Shown: one piece after another, positions 37,361-50,796 of the stretch
Layout of the letters: every line of letters begins with the position of its first letter
Position numbering within the stretch: the stretch's first letter is position 1
Assembly (NCBI GenBank): GCA_963920765.1
Contig: OY987242.1
Span: 17,198,002 to 17,262,001, forward strand
DNA length: 64,000 nucleotides
From: Ulota crispa
Lineage: Eukaryota > Streptophyta > Bryopsida > Orthotrichales > Orthotrichaceae
Direction of reading: 5' to 3'
Program-made: the position numbers and the translations under genes
The notes under the pieces: generated by a model
Database searches by the model: none
The model's input: the letters and a program-made list of their open reading frames with translations, nothing else
Told to the model about the DNA's origin: nothing

Positions 37361-37811
37361 CATGCGGCCACGAAGTTGAGGAGGAATCCGCCGGCCACAG
37401 GCGGCTGCAGCTGAGAGCACGTCACAACTCACAGGTGAGAATTTTCTACAGGAACGCCTGTTGCGAGCCTCTGCCTGCTGTAGCCTGTATTGCTGTGCTC
37501 TCCATGCAGGGACGGGCGACCTCGTATGCAGGTGACGGCATGACACGTTCGCCATTGTCGTTCCTACTCTGCCGGGCGGCCATCGCTCCGACTCCGCAAG
37601 CAAAATACGAAATATTCTACTAAATTACTAACTTACCGGGGGTACACGTACGAGCATCTTCAGTGATATGGGAAACAAGGGCCCAGACCTTCCGGAATGC
37701 CTGGTGCGGAGAATACGAGGTAAAAAAGAAGGTTGCAGTTGTTGTAAGCTTATGGTCCTGTGCATCCTGTGTTCATGTTGTTTTCGGCTGGGATTCTTAT
37801 ACTTTTTTTTA
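37361..37811. other. GC-richer upstream segment, no gene
   Basis: This is probably the distal promoter of sucrose synthase. Short frames are present but none is recognisable. Confidence 0.4.
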
Positions 37812-38447
37812 GGGAAAATTTCATGGATACCCCTGAAGTTCGCAATATTTGCATGGATACCCTTGCTTTTTCAGAAACTGTACAAATATCTTTGATCATA
37901 ATTTTTAGACATTTGTTTTGTTTTTTTTGTTGTGCATAATCGCACAAATATTCTTGGACCATAATTTTTAGGCATTAGTTTTGTTTGTTTTGTTGTGCAT
38001 CAAGGTCCGGGAAATATCTGAGATTTTTTGGTTGATTTCCTTCAACTCCCGTATTGAACCAGTTTATCAAGGAACTATTTTGGTTCTTTCCTCTAAGTAT
38101 TTCAGACTATAAATAAAAAAATTAAAAATTTTTAATTGGTTTTTAGGCAAAGTTTGTAAATTGCAAATAGTTTTTTCTCATTTCAACCGGCTAGCTTTGA
38201 ACATGGTCGGTTCTTCCCAAACCTTGTTGTACATATGTGCATGTCATTACCCTTCTTCATTTGTGCACACATTACTTCTTTTTGTTTTCATTACAATTCC
38301 TTCTTCAACAATGATCATGAAGGAAGTACAAGCACAACAAATAAATGCTTAATAAATTATGGTCCAAGGGTACTTGTGCACTTTCTGAAAAAGCAAGGGT
38401 CTCTATGCAAATATCACAAACTTCACAGGTATCCATGAAATTTTCCC
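37812..38447. mobile_element. Second copy of the hairpin MITE family, about 636 bp
   Basis: It starts GGGAAAATTTCATGGATACC just after TA and ends with the complement (ggtatccatgaaattttccc). Near the left side a block around ttgtgcat and ataatttttag(a/g)cat is tandemly duplicated, and extra DNA between the arms makes this copy longer than the intronic one. Confidence 0.7.
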
Positions 38448-40367
38448 TTCTTTTTATTGCAAATAAATTCTTTTTAATCAGTGTAAAATTTTAAAAAAAT
38501 TGGAAATGCATGGTACCTTGATTAAATCCTTGGACTTGCATTTCAAATTATCATAAAAAATTTGTGATTTTTCTAAGTGATGTTTCATCAAGTATATTGT
38601 TTTGAGCAACTATGGTAATGTTTGCACACGTAAACATTGCTTGAACAAAATCCTTTCCATTTTTGGTTGCCCTATGTTTGTGAACGTAATTGGAAATTGT
38701 GAAGTGGTGTCAAGCTACGTAACATCACTCTTGTTAGCAAAAAGGACACATGGCAGTATTTTGTTCACCCAACGTTTATGCAAGTTGAGGGCCTCACGCA
38801 CGGGCAATTTCACATTTGCACCATTGGTTGCTTGGGCTATGCTTGTGTTCCCAATGTTTTAAACATGAAAATGCCCTTGCATGAGGCAACTACCTTACAC
38901 TTTGATGAAGAAGACCTCACAAGTATGGCTTTGTGAGGAATCAGTGACAAGTGGTGTTTTTCACTATTGGTGTGTTGCCATTTCTAACTAGAAGGAAATT
39001 AAGATCCTCAAAATTGTGGATTAGCCAAAGATTTTGTTTGATGTTTTCTAAACCCCTTATTGATGGAAATACTTTAAAGCATGTATGTACATGTATCATT
39101 CCATGATCCAAAATATTCCTTGTCTACTAATAGTTATTTTATGGATGTTTTTTAGGGCCATAACATATCTTGAATTAAATTCCGGCAATCAATCTTCCAA
39201 TCACTAGAAGAAAACATGCAATAAATAACTGATCCTAAACAATTGCAAATATCTTAAACAACTCAAATTGAATCATTTTACAATTGTTTAAGACATTTGC
39301 AATTGTTGTGGACTAGTTGATTAGGACACTTTTTTCTTTTAGTGAATAGACATATTGTACAAGTATATCTAAAAACGTTATTTACATTATATCAATTGTA
39401 GCTTATTTGAACTGTATAAATTATGACTAGAGTATCAACTTTGCCAAATTGAAACAAGTAAAAAAATATGACTATCCTATAAAGAAACAAAAAAACTATA
39501 TGGAAGAAAAAGCTCAAGGGATTGGATTAAATTTGGCTTGAAATTGGAATTCATTGGTATGCTAGTGAAAAGCATAGTAAAATAGTTATTAGAAAATAAA
39601 CATTTTCAAATACACACTGTACTCTCGACATAGAAAAAGTTGATTGCAAAAAGAACGGAAGGCACTACTCACAAAAAAGTAAATCCATTAAATCTTGAGA
39701 AGATTGTAGCTAAACCCTAACTTGAAAAGAAACATGGTAGGGTTTTTTTTCCTTTGTTGAATGGATCTTTCCTCATTTGAAAACATTTTAATAAAATTGC
39801 ATCCAAAACTTTCAATTAATCTCCTTGTGCAACTCTTTGAAAGATAATATGGTTAATTGTAAATATGTAAGCGTACATATGTATATGTTTATATATATAT
39901 ATATATATATATTCTAGATTGTATGATTATTATTTGATAGGATATCAAAGTTTCTGTATTCACAAAAATTTATATAAAGGAATCTAGAGGTCCATATACA
40001 CTCATTATAAAGAATGGTATTTATATGGATATTGGAAACAAATTTAGGCAAAACTCAACCCTTAAAAGATGTTGCTTACCAAAAGTGTTGGTTGTATTCA
40101 TACAAGGATAATTTTGTACTTGCAAAAATGACTTTATGACAAATGTCAAAATTTCCCAAAAAATCCTCATTGACTAGTAGTATGTTTGTGACTTGACTTA
40201 AAATTTACAACTCCAATTCAATGAAATTCATGAGCGACCCAAAAACTCCATCTGTATATAACACATGAAAGCGTATGCAATACTACAACATTCTTTAGGG
40301 GTTAAGACTAAGTTTTTACTATTTCAAGTCACCATAGACAATGTGCTCTAAATTCCTCATTGTAGTA
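38448..40367. other. AT-rich intergenic DNA with a TA microsatellite and a solo TTAA terminus
   Basis: A (TA)n tract of about 25 bp lies at 39890-39914. At 40293-40305 the sequence ctttagggg is followed by TTAA, an outward-facing end of the TTAA family without a recognised partner. No gene is supported. Confidence 0.5.
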
Positions 40368-41318
40368 AGGTAGGAGGCTTGTAAACCACACATCAAAGAG
40401 CTGTTTGCCGTTTTGAGGAAGCTAAACTGCTTGAAACAATTTTTAGAAAACTTTAGTAGGAAGAAAAATGGAATTTGCATCTAACCTAAGTTGTTTCATA
40501 TTTGTTGGACATTTGTGAAATTAGTAATGAATTTTTGAAGTTCAAACGCAGTGGTCATTAAAACCAATCACCCCTTTAAATTTACACTATTGATACATGA
40601 GAGAAAGCAAAATATACCTTTAGGCCTTGATCAGTTTTAACCCCTAAATGCCCAAGGCACCCAATTTGGGTGTTTACAAAACTTTGAAGACATATAAAAT
40701 GTTCTCAAATTATTATTTTTGGTATTTTCTTTTTAACACAAGTTTGTTTTGAAGCCTATTTTCAGTATGAAAAATCTGATTTTGAAAATGAATGTTCATG
40801 ATTTTTCTATTCAAGATTTTGTACAAGGGTGTCCACTGCAATCTTGAGTTCTTTAGTGTTGAAAGATCTTGAAAATGAGCCTCAAATACACTAGAGCTTG
40901 GAGAAAAATCCTCATTAGAAATCCATTTAAAAAAATAGAGGAGTAGAATTTGAAAGCCGTAAATTAGTTGAGGTCAAACATGTAATGACCTTAAGCCTCA
41001 TATTATTTTGATGACCAACTTTTTAGATTTGACATGTGAAATGAGAATTAAAAAACCTTAAGTCATTTTTGCATTTTTAACACCCTCATGTTCAAACATT
41101 ATAATTTTTCAAACTATAAGTGATACTATTGTGTTTTCTTTTTTCATGTGATTTCTAACATGTCAAGTTTAAATTTTTATGATTACAATTTTAAAAAAAT
41201 TAATTAGTTTTATGAAAAGGTTGATTGATTGTTCACTTTCCTGAAAATGCCGAGAAGTTCAGAAAGGCCTTGGGCATTTAGGGGGTTAATGACCAGTCGG
41301 TTTATGAGCCTCTTACCT
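40368..41318. mobile_element. TA-flanked MITE with AGGTAGGAGGC ends, interrupted
   Basis: The left end AGGTAGGAGGCTTGTAAACC and the reverse complement of the right end AGGTAAGAGGCTCATAAACC match at 17 of 20 positions. TA lies on both sides (40366-40367 and 41319-41320). The TTAA element 40641-41285 is inserted in it. Without that insertion it is about 300 bp, like the copy at 62979-63305. Confidence 0.75.
40641..41285. mobile_element. TTAA-flanked element, 645 bp, nested
   Basis: The left end CCCCTAAATGCCCAAGGC and the reverse complement of the right end CCCCCTAAATGCCCAAGGCC are almost identical. TTAA is at 40637-40640 and 41286-41289. This is the best-preserved copy of the family in the window. 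It has no coding capacity. Confidence 0.8.
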
Positions 41319-41320
41319 TA

Positions 41321-41838
41321 GTCTTCAATGATACCATTACCAGGTTCATGACGCCGGTTCCGGCTGGAATTGAACGCGAAGAGACTACGACCGTTCCACG
41401 CTAGAATCACTTCGGAGAGTCGCCATCGACTTCTGCGCGAACAAGTGAACTGAGAAATCCGGAGTTCGACGTTGCAGAGACGCTGTTTTGGATGTCGTCG
41501 TCCACGATCTGCATTTCTTCAACCACGACACGCCTGCGTGCACGACAAGCACATCATGCAGTAACTTATTGCCTCAAGGCAATATCTCTGCAGAAATTAC
41601 TGTGGGAAAATCAAAAAATTCTGGCGTTGGAGGGAGCTGGAGAGGTCATTCCAGACGTGATGTGAAAAATTTGACCGCGCTTCTTAAGAGCGGGACAAGA
41701 AGAAGAAGAACGCAGATCTCGTAGAGCATGAGTGAATCGTCCAGTTTTTTTGTTGCGAATTGATTTTAGGATTGCGATCCTTGTGTATGACACTGTGAAG
41801 AGCAAAATCGAGAGATTAGGTTTTGGTTGGCGGTCACG
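41321..41838. other. 5' flank and leader of VPS45
   Basis: GC-richer DNA between the transposons and the VPS45 start codon, presumably promoter and 5' UTR. A small frame at 41488-41724 could be an upstream ORF if transcribed, but nothing shows that it is used. Confidence 0.4.
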
Positions 41839-44800
41839 ATGGTGCTCGTTGGCGCCGTGCGCGATTACCTGAACCGGATGCTCAATGACATTCCCGGGAT
41901 GAAAGTTCTTATACTCGACGCTCAAACTGTAAGGACTTCTTGAACTTTGTGGTGATGTGTGTTTTTGTCCGACGCAGGAGCTTTCTGATCGTGCGATTTT
42001 TGTTGTTTTATTGTGTTTAACGAAATGGTGCTTCTTCTGGTAATTGATTGGCTGTAGAGGTAGTTGTTGGACTTTATGAAGCTCTGATTAGGGTTTCGGA
42101 GGTTGCAGGTCGGTATCATTAGTGTAGCAATGAGCCAGTCGGAGCTTCTACAGAAGGAGGTGTTCCTGGTGGAGAAAGTAGACGCGCAAGCGAAGGAGGC
42201 CATGGGACATCTCAAGGCTGTCGCCTTTTTACGCCCGACGGTCGAAAACATTCAGCACCTTAAACGTCACTTGAATAATGCACGGTTTGGAGAGTATCAT
42301 TTATGTAAGTATGCACTTTTGAGTCACTCTAATTAGAAGGAGTCAGTAGATTCAACGTCATGGACTGTAATTAAAGCTATTTCCATTTAGATCAAAGTAA
42401 ACGGCAGGAGTTGAACTCATCTTTTCAAAATTTTAAACTCAATAATGTGCGTTCCTTATGATTTTCTGTGATGTCTTTGCAGTTTTCAGCAATATCATCA
42501 AGAAGCCCTACATCCAGATACTCGCTGACTCTGACGAACATGACTTAGTCCAACAAGTGCAAGTAAGAAATGCATTTCCACGGTTTATCCAGATCATTTT
42601 GAAGAGCATTGCCAATTGCTGAGATAGAGCACTTGACTAGGATAACGAATTAATGCTTTTATTACTCCAAATGTCCATGCTGAAAATAGAAAGTTTACTT
42701 TGAATTGAACTGTCGATCATAGTACTTTTCAAACATTGATTTCTGTTATTCACTATCTAGGGTGTGCTTTCTTCTTTCTGTCGGTACATTTTGTTACTTT
42801 CCTTGAAGTTATTCAAATGACATTTGTTGACTCGTATATGTATGGAATGTAGCCACTTCTGGTCATTTGTGTTTGGAATGATGGTGAGTCACAACTTGAG
42901 AGACTTGCTCAACCTTGTAGAGAGTTTCCAGTTTATCAGCAAGGCAGAGATACTAGAGTCTGGACGTGGTTATGATTGTGATCTTGGTTGCACGTTTTTA
43001 TTGTCACGTGGATGAAGTGAATATCGTAGAGTTGCTCTGTGACAGGAATATTACGCCGATTATTATGCAATAGATCCATTTCATTTCACGCTGGATCTGC
43101 ATGCGAACCATGTGTCCATGCTTCCGACTGTGATGGATCCACACAACAGCCAGCAAGCCTGTGATCGGATGTTGGACGCTATTGCCGCCGTTTTTTTATC
43201 TCTCAAAAAGCGGCCTGTCATACGATACGAACGGAGCTCGGAAATTTCACGTCGTGTTGCTCAGGATGCTGCGGTGAGTCTCTCAGAACTAGATTCAGTA
43301 GAGGATGATTGACTTTTTCTTGTTTCTGATGGCGTGTATGGAGCCCTTGTCTTTGCAAATATCTGAAGGGTAAGTAACGAACGCTTTAGGTCTGGTGTGT
43401 GTCTATTCCACAAAATTTGTTGTATCTCTTCATATTCCCTCCTAGGTATTTTCGTTCAACCGAAGTTGGAATTGATTTGGCTATTCCTACAACCCTTTAT
43501 TTCTATTTCTACTGTTTCATGCGGTTGACTTATTGCAAATGGCGTTTTTTTGTTGGTGGTTAAAGTAATGAAATCAGGATTGTGGACGTTTTGGCAGAGA
43601 TTGATGTATGAACAAGAGCCAGGTTTATTTGACTTTAGACGAACAGAGGTAGCTCCGTTGTTGTTGGTGGTGGATAGGCGTGATGATCCGGTCACACCTT
43701 TACTGAACCAGTGGACTTACCAGGTACGTCTAGTCGGGACTTATCAGACTATAGGTTGTCTGTTATTGAGCTTCAGCATGTTGAAACCGTCCGAGTTCAA
43801 GCTAGCCACTTAATTTCAGATTAATTCTCGAGTTGCTCAGTGTAACTGCCTCTAGCTATCTTTGCTGTCTGAAGTGGTCTACATACCTTTTCTGATATTT
43901 TTCTTTCTCTCTGCGTGAGACGTTTCTGGTCTCCTGAAACATGATCCTTGTAACGGCTGGAGCTGGAATGTTTTGCAGGCTATGGTGCATGAGCTGCTTG
44001 GCATCCAGGACAACCGCGTTGATCTTACTAAGCTCCCTAAAGTACCAAAAGACTTGCAGGTATTTTCTCCTCTTTATCACCAATCTATTCATCTTTTAGA
44101 AAGATACGGAGTTGTGAATTTTAATACTGAGGTTGTATTGCTTCTGGTGTACTCGTTTATTCTTACTTGACTGAGAAACGGATTTTGTTTTACTCTAAAA
44201 CATATCTGATATTTTGAAGTATTTGTATGGACAGGAAATTGTGTTTTCGTCTCAGCAGGATGCCTTTTTCAAAGCAAACATGTTTGAAAACTTTGGAGAC
44301 TTGGGTGCCAATATTAAGAAGCTTGTGGACGAATTTCAGCTGAAATCAAAAAGCAATCAAAATATCCAGTCACTCGGTCAGTCTGCTGCTGTCCCTGTTT
44401 TCCTTTGGAAGATATCTCACATATTTGGTGCTCTGAATCTTGTGTTCCAAAGATCTAACTGTGCAAGGAATGAGGTGATGCAGAGGATATGGTCAAGTTT
44501 GTGGAGAATTATCCAGAATATCGCAAGCAACATGGGAATGTATCCAAACATGTAACAATGATGACTGAATTGAGTCGGATTGTGGATGAACGACAGCTTA
44601 TGGCTATATCGCAAATTGAACAGGAGCTTGCATGTAATGCGAACCAGGCAGTGTCATTTGAGGTTAGCCCTTTCCCTAGTTGTTTCTTAGGGCTTAGTTT
44701 GAGTCACATGAGAGGTTCGGAACTCGGACCTTTTCTTTGTGTTATTCTCTTCAATCACATTTTACAAGGTGGAATTTATTGTTGCGTTTTCTGAACTTCA

Positions 44801-46622
44801 TCCGCATGAAGGTTAAATATTTACGTCCGTGTACGCCGTGGCTGCTTGATGTTAGGGTTCTGCCTTACTCAGCATTTTCTACAACTTAACAAAGTTTTGC
44901 TTTTTGATGTTAGTGGTTAACTATGTTTTGTTAGATGACCTCAGAGAAACAACCTCAGAGTTTATTTGCTGACATTGAGTATTGGAATTTTTTACAGGCA
45001 GTGTCAAACCTTTTGAATAATGAAAAATCTGCTGACATTGATCGAGTGCGATTGGTCATGCTGTATGCCCTCCGGTTTGAGAGGGAGAGCCCTCACTCTG
45101 TGGAGCAGCTTATAAGTCGGCTTGCAACTAAAACAGACAAGCACAAAGCAAGGGTATGGAAGACAATTTCATGATGCTTTGCTTGCCTGGATTTACCAGA
45201 TGTATCTTCCGGACATATTTGAAGACATGATATTGATCGCATCTAGTTGTGTGTGCAGCTAGTTAAGACACTTCTTAGTCAAGCTGGGTTTGATAAGCGC
45301 ACAGGCGATTTGTTTGGCAATAGAGATTTGTTCATCAAGGCTCTCAACATGGCTCGTGGTCTCAAGGTTTGCCCATCTTGTGTTGAATTGAGCTTTAGTG
45401 CTGATTTTAGTAAGGAGAGTCAAATGGGGCACACTGTGTGATTGTTTGCCGCCGTGTCAACGAGAGAAGATGTAGGGATTTCAATCATACCACGTAGATG
45501 TGATGCTTGGCAACATCTGCCCAGTATAGATTATGACTATACAAAGTGCAATCTCACATGTCTTTGTTTTTAGCTTCATGGATGCCGTTTGTCCAATCGT
45601 TTGGGGGAAGAGAGATAGCTAATCGAATGTATTTCTTTGGAAACAGGGTGTGGAGAATGTGTACACTCAACATCAGCCTTTGCTTGCTCAAACGATTGAG
45701 AGCATTGTGAGAGGACGGTTGCGGGATATTGATTACCCCTTTGTTGGCGACCATTTCCAGCAGGGCCGGTATGGACTTTTTGCATTATAATATCTAAAAG
45801 ATACATTGATTAGTATTTCTCTGCGTACTCTGAACTTTTCTAACGAAAGAACATTCTTTGGAGTTTGCAGGCCACAAGACGTCGTGATCTTCATGGTGGG
45901 AGGCACAACCTATGAAGAAGCACGGACTGTGCATTTGGTAAATGCCACGCAAACAGGAACTCGAATATTTCTAGGCGGAACCGTTGTACAAAACTCTGGA
46001 AGGTCAGTGGCTTTTTCTTACATGTCTACTGTACAATCTAATATGTTCGCTGGTACCTTCCTGGATATAAGAAGCGGGATTCTGATCTATGCAGCAGTGT
46101 TGCACCCAATATTTGGGGAGAACCGACAATTGGTGTATCGTAAACCGGTTAAATCTTCAAAATAATATAATAATAGCACAAGTAGGCAATATCTGGATTC
46201 TGGAGTACGTACGTGAAGAACCGGTATATATGGCAGACGAAGGATACCTGCCGATGAAGCTCAAACCGAACGCTGGTTGCACCTATCATGCCTCCTTCAC
46301 AGTATAATTAAATTTAATCATCGGATAATAGCCTTGAAATGCCCAAGCTATAAAACAATGAAAAATCATTTTGAAAGCAAATAAGTCAAATAAAGAAACT
46401 TTCAAATCATATTTCTTTCAGAAATGTATGTAAGGCAGGACTACTTTCTGTCTCTTGGTACATTTTATTGCCTTCTTTTAAAACTTCCTTCTTTCAGTCT
46501 CATTGGGGCCATTTGCAGTTCTAACGTATCCCGTGTGTTCTTGCTGCAGCTTCTTGAATGATTTGGAAGAAATGCAGCGGATGCAAAAAGTGGAGCGAGG
46601 AAGTTTTGCAGGCAATGTATAA
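41839..46622 (+). CDS. VPS45: Sec1/Munc18-family protein VPS45
   Basis: VPS45 binds syntaxin-type SNAREs at the trans-Golgi network/early endosome and controls vesicle fusion. Thirteen exons in matched phase: 41839-41928, 42109-42304, 42483-42562, 43046-43273, 43598-43723, 43979-44059, 44235-44376, 44484-44662, 44998-45153, 45259-45366, 45647-45768, 45871-46002 and 46550-46622; 1,713 nt and 570 residues, the usual plant length. Family landmarks: [18 protein letters not shown] at the N-terminus, [90 protein letters not shown] and [14 protein letters not shown]. The frame is intact throughout. Plants usually have one essential VPS45 gene; this one appears functional. Confidence 0.96.
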
Positions 46623-46756
46623 TTGCGTTGAGTCCGCTCTGTAATTTTCCACTCTCCTTTCTTTGTATTACAAGTAGGTAGGTGCTATTTGAAATCACCG
46701 AGATAAGGTTGTAGAGACGATGCCATTTAGGTAACAATGTAGAGTATAATTTTTCG

Positions 46757-46762
46757 AATAAA
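46757..46762 (+). promoter_or_regulatory. Possible polyadenylation signal for VPS45
   Basis: AATAAA lies 135 bp after the VPS45 stop codon, in an AT-rich 3' flank. The position is typical, but plant poly(A) signals are loose. Confidence 0.35.
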
Positions 46763-46928
46763 AGAATCTAGCTTTGGAAGCCGTGGTTGAAACGATCATC
46801 AATGCGAGTTCGGAATTGTCGTATTTCGGATGTTTCAGTCGTTTGGTTTCATTTTTTATTGCCTTCATCCAGCTCCACCCGGTTGTTGTGAAAATTTGAC
46901 CAAATGTCTGGGTGTCTTTTATGTTTTG

Positions 46929-46955
46929 TTAACCCCTAAATGCCCAAGGGTGTTT
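46929..46955. repeat. Solo left-hand TTAA terminus
   Basis: TTAA (46929-46932) is followed by CCCCTAAATGCCCAAGGG, nearly identical to the left end at 40641. No matching right end is visible before the next left-type end at 48910. Confidence 0.55.
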
Positions 46956-46990
46956 TTTCTTGTATTTGAAAGGCAGTTTTGGAGTTTATG

Positions 46991-47054
46991 AGTTGTCCTT
47001 GTATTATCATTATTAAACTTCAAGTTGTCCTTGTATTATCATTATTAAACTTCA
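46991..47054. repeat. Perfect 32-bp tandem duplication
   Basis: A 32-bp unit beginning agttgtccttgtattatcat occurs twice head to tail without a mismatch, suggesting a recent event. Confidence 0.9.
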
Positions 47055-50000
47055 AAACGAAATTGTAACCGTAGAATCTTGAACTTCAAGACTTCTAGAT
47101 GGTGCTACCCAAAATCTAGAATGGCCACGCAGATTTTAATATATACGTGATTGAATGTGGATGAGTATGGAATTTTTTGCTTTTTTTTGAAGTTATCCAA
47201 AACTGCAAATGCAAATTGGCAATTTTGTGATACAAAATTGGGACACAATCACTTAGGATACTTTGGTGTTTATTGTTGTTACTTGAAAATTGATGGCCCT
47301 CCTCCCAAATCCATGACCATAGTTTCACAAATGAGCTTGCAAGCACAATTGTCAAAGTGCAACCACCTAATACAAAGAATTTTTTTGGCTTCAATTATTG
47401 ACCAAAAGTCATTATGAATCATAGAAAATCAACAATGAATGAATTCTAATTTTTATAACTAAGCCATTCCAAGTGAAATTACTCCAAAAGCACTTTTAAA
47501 TTTTGTTAGGTGACAAATTCCAATAAAAGGACCCTCATTGCCCACGGGAGTACCCAAGGGAAATCTTCACTTCTCTCTCAACTTGATACCTATCTTTTCA
47601 ATGTGGCAACTTGTCACTGGCTTTGTGATACTATTCATGACACTATTTGGTATGCAAGAGGTATGCTTGCAGTTTATCTTCCACCAAATACAATTGAAAC
47701 AAGATATGGAGGAAATTCAAATTGAAGGCTAAAGCTAACTTCAGCCTGCAACTTCTCCAAACCAAAAAAACCTTAATCCAATCAAATATGTGCCTTCAAC
47801 AGGGTTTCAAAGTTTCTTGATGTTTTGAACACCAAAATCTGGTGCCTTGAGCATTTAATGTTAACATATCATCCTATCAAAAAGATTATTCAACACAAAA
47901 TCATAGTAAATCAACATTAACCTATGGTTCAAACCTTTAAGCTTTAGAGGCACAAATGATAATTGCAATGGCATGTTTTGCAATTTATGCCATCAACTTC
48001 AAAGAAGCAAGCGAAGTAAGAATAAAATGGTATTGTATGAGAAGTAAGCACTTTTAGGATTCATTTGTATTAATTGATCTTATTTTTCATTTTTTGTACT
48101 AGACTGCATAATTGACATACCTTAGAGCATCACCACCCAATCTCAATAAAGCAGGCCAATTTTAGCTTGCAAATGGTGGGGGGCTAGGTGGGTGCCATCC
48201 GGTTTGCAAGCTAGGAGGAACCCTCGTGACCTCTTAAGAGGTTGAACACCATTGGAAATTTGTGCTCTACATGGGTGAAAGGATATGGTAAAATGAAGCC
48301 ACCAAGTATATGTCCTCTCACTATGTATCATTTACTTCATCCCCAAAGTTGCATAGAGTGGAAAACATCTTGTCTTGTCTTGTTTTGCATGTCATTTCCA
48401 AGCTTACAAACATACCCCGTTTTTGCAAGGTCATCCAAAATGCAAGCCCAGTGGGGCGGTTTTGCAAGCCAAACCAAAAAGGTCATCTGTTTTGGGGCCA
48501 GTTTTGGGACCGATGGTGATGCTCTTGTTTGATATTACATTTTAGTTCATTTATATAGGTCTATTGGTTTGTAATTGAAATTTTGAAATAAAATAAAATC
48601 ATTCTAAAAAAACCTAAGCCCTAATAAAAATGGAGGTTGTTAATTTGAACAACAAAAATACTAGAACAGTTGTCATTTTGACAGCCAAAAATTAGGAGGC
48701 ATTGTCCTCTAAATTTTGGAACAAGTACTGCAAAACAAAAAGATATTGGACTATCCTTTAGAAAAACAAAGTGTGGTTTTTAGAAAAACAAAATCCATGT
48801 TTTGTAAATATTGCATTTCATCTTTCTTTTAGATAGTTCTAGGGAAGTAGTGAATGGCCTTGCAAGGCACGTTGTAATCACATCCCCAAACTTGTCATTG
48901 GCAGTTTAACCCCTAAAGGATCAAGGAGCCCACCTTGGGTTTTTTGGATATTTGGGCAAGCAATTTCCATGTAAATACTTGAGATAAGACTATGAAAATA
49001 AATTTGTATGTGCTCATATTCAAAAGCTTGCAATCCTGTCAAACAAATTTAAATTTGAACATTTTTTTCAATGAGATATGGTACCATATGTGATTTAGGT
49101 GTCAATGTGGGCATCCCTAAAAAAATAAAAAACAAAGAGACTAGGAAGGATGTTGCCCACAAAGTGTTTAAAAGCACTTTACAATGGCTTGGTCAATGGG
49201 CAAAATTTGCAGTCATCTTTCCTTAATTACATAATAACTTCTATTTTACTTTCTATTTTTTAGAAAATAAGTCCTTTAGCAAGTACTCTACATAATGTTC
49301 TAGGTTTACAGCATACAGATTTTGTAGTTGAGATTTATTAATATAAGAATCTCTTCAGTGAAATTTTCTTAGTGTAATGACAATTTCAACAAAGTAGTTC
49401 CCACTTCCAATTTTTTTCCACTATGTTTTAAGCATTGGATGATCATGAAATTTGTGAGGCATATAGCCAACTTCATGCTCTACAAGAAACTCAAATTGCA
49501 TAAGAAATTCACAAAGTAGAAGATATCATTTTGGATGACCAAAATAAAAATTGACACTTTGGAGAAGCTTCAAAAAAAAGTTTTGATCATACTTTGAGTG
49601 TTATTACCTAATGTAATAAGCCCTTACAAAGGCTGAAATTTTGAGAGGGTGTACATATGTAAACAACAAAATATAGATCTTATAGTTGAATTCTTGAAAA
49701 AAAATCATATATTTGATCCACTAATTGATTTATTGAGAGAGGTTAGTTTCAAGCCATTTGAGCATGTAAAACACAAAGGAATTCTAGAGGTTAATCACAA
49801 AAGTTTATGAAGCACACTGATATGGAGTAATGCTAGGTGCTCCTAAGGTTGGAGGCCTGTGAATGGACCATCTAAGCAAAAGTTCACTTCTGTGGAAAAT
49901 CAAGGCAACTTGGTAAAATGGAAATTTTTTTGGGAGAAAGCTAAAGACAAGACAGTTTTGTGGCCAATTAATTTGATTTTTTTTTGCATTAGTATGAATT

Positions 50001-50796
50001 AACTACAATTTATCAAAGCAAAAGGTGCATAGGTAGCTATTCTTGATCATAGGTGGTAGCATTCATGATGCAAAAGCGGCTTGTAAATGGAGCACATGAG
50101 TCCTAAAAGCTACCACTACAAAGCCAAGAATTAGCTCCAATAAGGCTCTTAAAGTGTGCAAGCACCCATTCCATATTCTAATACTTGAATCCTAATTGAG
50201 AACAAGTTTTCATTTATTTTAATATGACATGTATCTATATTTTATTGAAAGACTAATCTAAACACAATTATGACCAATAAGTACACGCAACAGTGGCTCA
50301 GGTCACTCTCTTAAATTCCTAAAACAATACGTACATAAGTACAATTTTTGAACATAAAAAAACGTGATCCAATTGAGAACATTTGTGTGCTATTTTTGTG
50401 ACCCTACATGGTTGGTTCAAAATGCCTATTCCAAATTAGAGCCTCCTACCTTACCACTAGCACACAAAAAAAAGAGGACCATTCTTTCTCAAATGATACT
50501 TTTATTTTAAATAAGGTTTATGCCTTTTGTTAACTACATGGATATTTTGCCATGACACTATTCTTGCGTGAAATGTGGCGACCATGCACTTGAGGGCACT
50601 TGAGGGTACCCTCTTGCCAATAATACTGATGACCCTAAACTTCCTTTACATCTTTTTAGCCAAACAAATCAAAATGACAAGTTCCAAAGAAGTAAGAATG
50701 CACAATGTTTGCAAAAAGAGAGTATTGTATGTTTGGACAAAATTTCATTGACTCCATTTTCCATGGAATTTCTATTTTAATCAAATTTTGCATTTA
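47055..50796. other. AT-rich intergenic DNA with one TTAA terminus
   Basis: No gene is supported. At 48906-48930 TTAA is followed by CCCCTAAAGGATCAAGGAGC, a left-type end of the TTAA family. Around 50,443-50,458 gagcctcctacctta resembles an end of the AGGTAG MITE family without a partner. Confidence 0.5.

Noticed and set aside
37435-37623. Small gene upstream of sucrose synthase
   Set aside because: Short frame without a domain in probable promoter DNA.
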